Source of the DNA: Chryseobacterium gwangjuense
GTDB taxonomy: Bacteria; Bacteroidota; Bacteroidia; Flavobacteriales; Weeksellaceae
DNA: 64,000 nt
Assembly (NCBI RefSeq): GCF_021311115.1
Contig: NZ_JAJTNP010000007.1
Coordinates: 62,001-126,000, forward strand
Direction: 5' to 3'
A model generated the notes under the pieces. It did no database searches. It was not told the origin of the DNA and saw only the letters and a program-made list of their open reading frames with translations. Shown here piece by piece: positions 62,632-64,000 of the stretch; position 1 is the first letter of the stretch; each line of letters begins with the position of its first letter. Both the position numbers and the translations under genes were made by a program.

Positions 62632-63954
62632 TTACAAAATCCCTCTCGCTTTTATCTCAAGATACTTATTGATCACATCAATATTTAAATTTTCAGGAAG
62701 TGTATAGACTGAATAAATACCATATTTTCTAAGCTCCTGAATGATTAGTTTTTTCTCAAATTCAAATTTTTCAGCGACAATTTCATCATAGATCTCCTGC
62801 ATATTTTCAGGATTTTTATGCATCAATGTCTGTATCTCTGAGTTTTTAAAGAATACTACAACCAGCAAATGGTTTTTAGCAATTCCACGAAGATATTTTA
62901 ACTGCCTGTTCAGTCCGTCTAACGTTTCAAAGTTGGTAAATAACAAAACCAAGCTTCTTTGATTGAGAGAATATTTTACATCCTGATATAACCTGTTGAA
63001 ATCACTTTCAAAGAAATCTGTTTTAACGTTATATAAAGCTTCAGAAATTTTCTTTAGCTGTCCGGATTTATTATCTGCAGCAACTCTGTTTTCGGCTTTT
63101 TTAGAGAAAGTCATCATTCCTGCTCTATCTCCTTTTTTCAGAATGATATGTGACAAGGCCATCGTCGCATTGATCGAATAATCAAGAAGGCTTAATCCGT
63201 TAAACGGCATTTTCATCGTTCTTCCTTTATCAACCAGCATAAAAATACGTTGTGCCTTTTCATCCTGAAACTGATTCACCATCAATCTATTGGCTTTGGA
63301 AGTCGCTTTCCAGTTGATCGTTCTTACATCGTCTCCGGGAACATATTCTTTGATCTGCTCAAATTCCATGGTATGTCCCAGTTTTCGTATTTTTTTGATT
63401 CCTCCCAATAAAAATTCGTTTTGAAGCGCCATCAATTCATATTTTCTTAAATGAATAAATGAAGGATAGGAAGGAAGCATCGCATCTTTCTGAAAAGTAA
63501 ATCTTTTCGCAACTAAACCTATCGATGAAGAGACAAAAATATTTAAAGCTCCAAAACTATATTCACCTCGTTCTTTAGGCTCTAAAATGTATTCAAAAAA
63601 TGAATTCCTGCCTGCTTCAATATTTTTTTCGATCATGAAATCTCTTTTCTGAAACTGAAAAGGAATTTCATCAATCACTTTTACATGAATTTTAAACCGA
63701 TAGTTGTTTTTAATATCAATTTTCACAGGGTTTTCATCACCGTTTGACAGTTTTTCCGGCAATATTCTCTGTGATAAGACTCCTTCTTTTTTATTAAAAA
63801 CAAACAGATAATCTACCATTACCGCTAAAAAACAGATCAACAATAAAGCATGCGCAACGATCATCAGGAAAGGAAAGAAAAATGCAAAAACATAAATAAT
63901 CCCCACTCCGATGAGTGTGAAGAAAAAGCGTGTATTGATGTATAGGTTTTTCAT
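62632..63954 (-). CDS. DUF58 domain protein
   Basis: A 440-residue protein with two N-terminal membrane helices (about 8-50). The DUF58/vWA-like region has the family sequence EYVPGDDVRTINWKATSKANRLMVNQF and a following VDKGRTMKMP, a D-x-G/S-x-S-like metal site variant. Such proteins are normally encoded next to a MoxR AAA ATPase in the aerotolerance (Bat) type clusters; the upstream gene is outside the window. Function as a membrane-associated partner of the ATPase is inferred from the family. Confidence 0.87.
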   Translation of the reverse strand: MKNLYINTRFFFTLIGVGIIYVFAFFFPFLMIVAHALLLICFLAVMVDYLFVFNKKEGVLSQRILPEKLSNGDENPVKIDIKNNYRFKIHVKVIDEIPFQFQKRDFMIEKNIEAGRNSFFEYILEPKERGEYSFGALNIFVSSSIGLVAKRFTFQKDAMLPSYPSFIHLRKYELMALQNEFLLGGIKKIRKLGHTMEFEQIKEYVPGDDVRTINWKATSKANRLMVNQFQDEKAQRIFMLVDKGRTMKMPFNGLSLLDYSINATMALSHIILKKGDRAGMMTFSKKAENRVAADNKSGQLKKISEALYNVKTDFFESDFNRLYQDVKYSLNQRSLVLLFTNFETLDGLNRQLKYLRGIAKNHLLVVVFFKNSEIQTLMHKNPENMQEIYDEIVAEKFEFEKKLIIQELRKYGIYSVYTLPENLNIDVINKYLEIKARGIL

Positions 63955-64000
63955 TTTTAAGGTTGCAGGTCTTAGATTTTAGGTTGCAGTTTTTTAGTGC

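Noticed and set aside
1..64000. tRNA or rRNA genes
   Set aside because: I scanned the intergenic gaps for GTTCGAnTC-type T arms and cloverleaf pairing and found none convincing.

Overview
The window looks like a chromosomal stretch of a flavobacterium, most likely Chryseobacterium or a close Weeksellaceae relative. The supporting signs are the low GC content, the near absence of Shine-Dalgarno sequences, repeated TAnnTTTG -7 promoter boxes, a type IX secretion sorting domain, GLPGLI, DUF4292, DUF4254 and DUF2851 family proteins, a bacillithiol gene (bshA), and many Bacteroidota-style lipoproteins. I see no tRNA, rRNA, CRISPR array, insertion sequence or prophage.

Layout. 1-3826 (minus) holds two related M1-type peptidases, the first cut by the window edge, around a secreted endonuclease/exonuclease/phosphatase-fold protein. 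3897-7568 (minus) is a compact five-gene operon: a DUF2589-like protein, a two-part protein with a Pro/Thr-rich linker, a helical protein, a cytosolic subtilase and a 67-residue protein that resembles a stand-alone I9-type subtilase inhibitor. A terminator follows it. I consider this the most likely undescribed system here. 7889-17365 is mostly metabolism and regulation: a dienoyl-CoA-reductase-like SDR, a DUF1573 protein, a two-component system, a GH92 alpha-mannosidase, an aldo/keto reductase with an AraC regulator, and a divergent HxlR/azoreductase pair with a palindromic operator. 17425-31568 holds pyrC, then a long plus-strand run: flippase, sugar nucleotidyltransferase, DUF4292 lipoprotein, EnvC-like protein, TatA, DUF4254, lipoprotein, ribA, then NagZ-like GH3, bshA, DUF2851, PspC and GNAT. 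31598-43699 holds a SIMPL protein, tandem CarboxypepD_reg-like paralogs, an AddA-like helicase-nuclease, ferritin, two unusual secreted proteins, a CBM20-GH77 4-alpha-glucanotransferase and a T9SS cargo protein. 43935-47918 holds cysS, a DinB protein, folE and a GNAT-like protein.

47993-57852 (minus) is a methionine regulon. A SAM-I riboswitch leads into metX, an ACT-homoserine dehydrogenase, a trans-sulfuration enzyme, the N-terminal module of MetH, a fatty acid desaturase, the rest of MetH, and metF. Together these convert homoserine to methionine, with the folate supply added by metF. MetH is split into two proteins with the desaturase between them, and the homoserine dehydrogenase keeps ThrA-type ACT domains without an aspartokinase domain. 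58041-64000 holds a GH63-type glucosidase, OsmC, GLPGLI, a small secreted protein and a DUF58 protein.

The window also carries several DNA repeat families: REP-like inverted repeats built on TCATTCTGA, three very stable GC-rich hairpins with a TTT loop, and one GC-rich flavobacterial-type element. All assignments are from reading the sequence; no database search was run.
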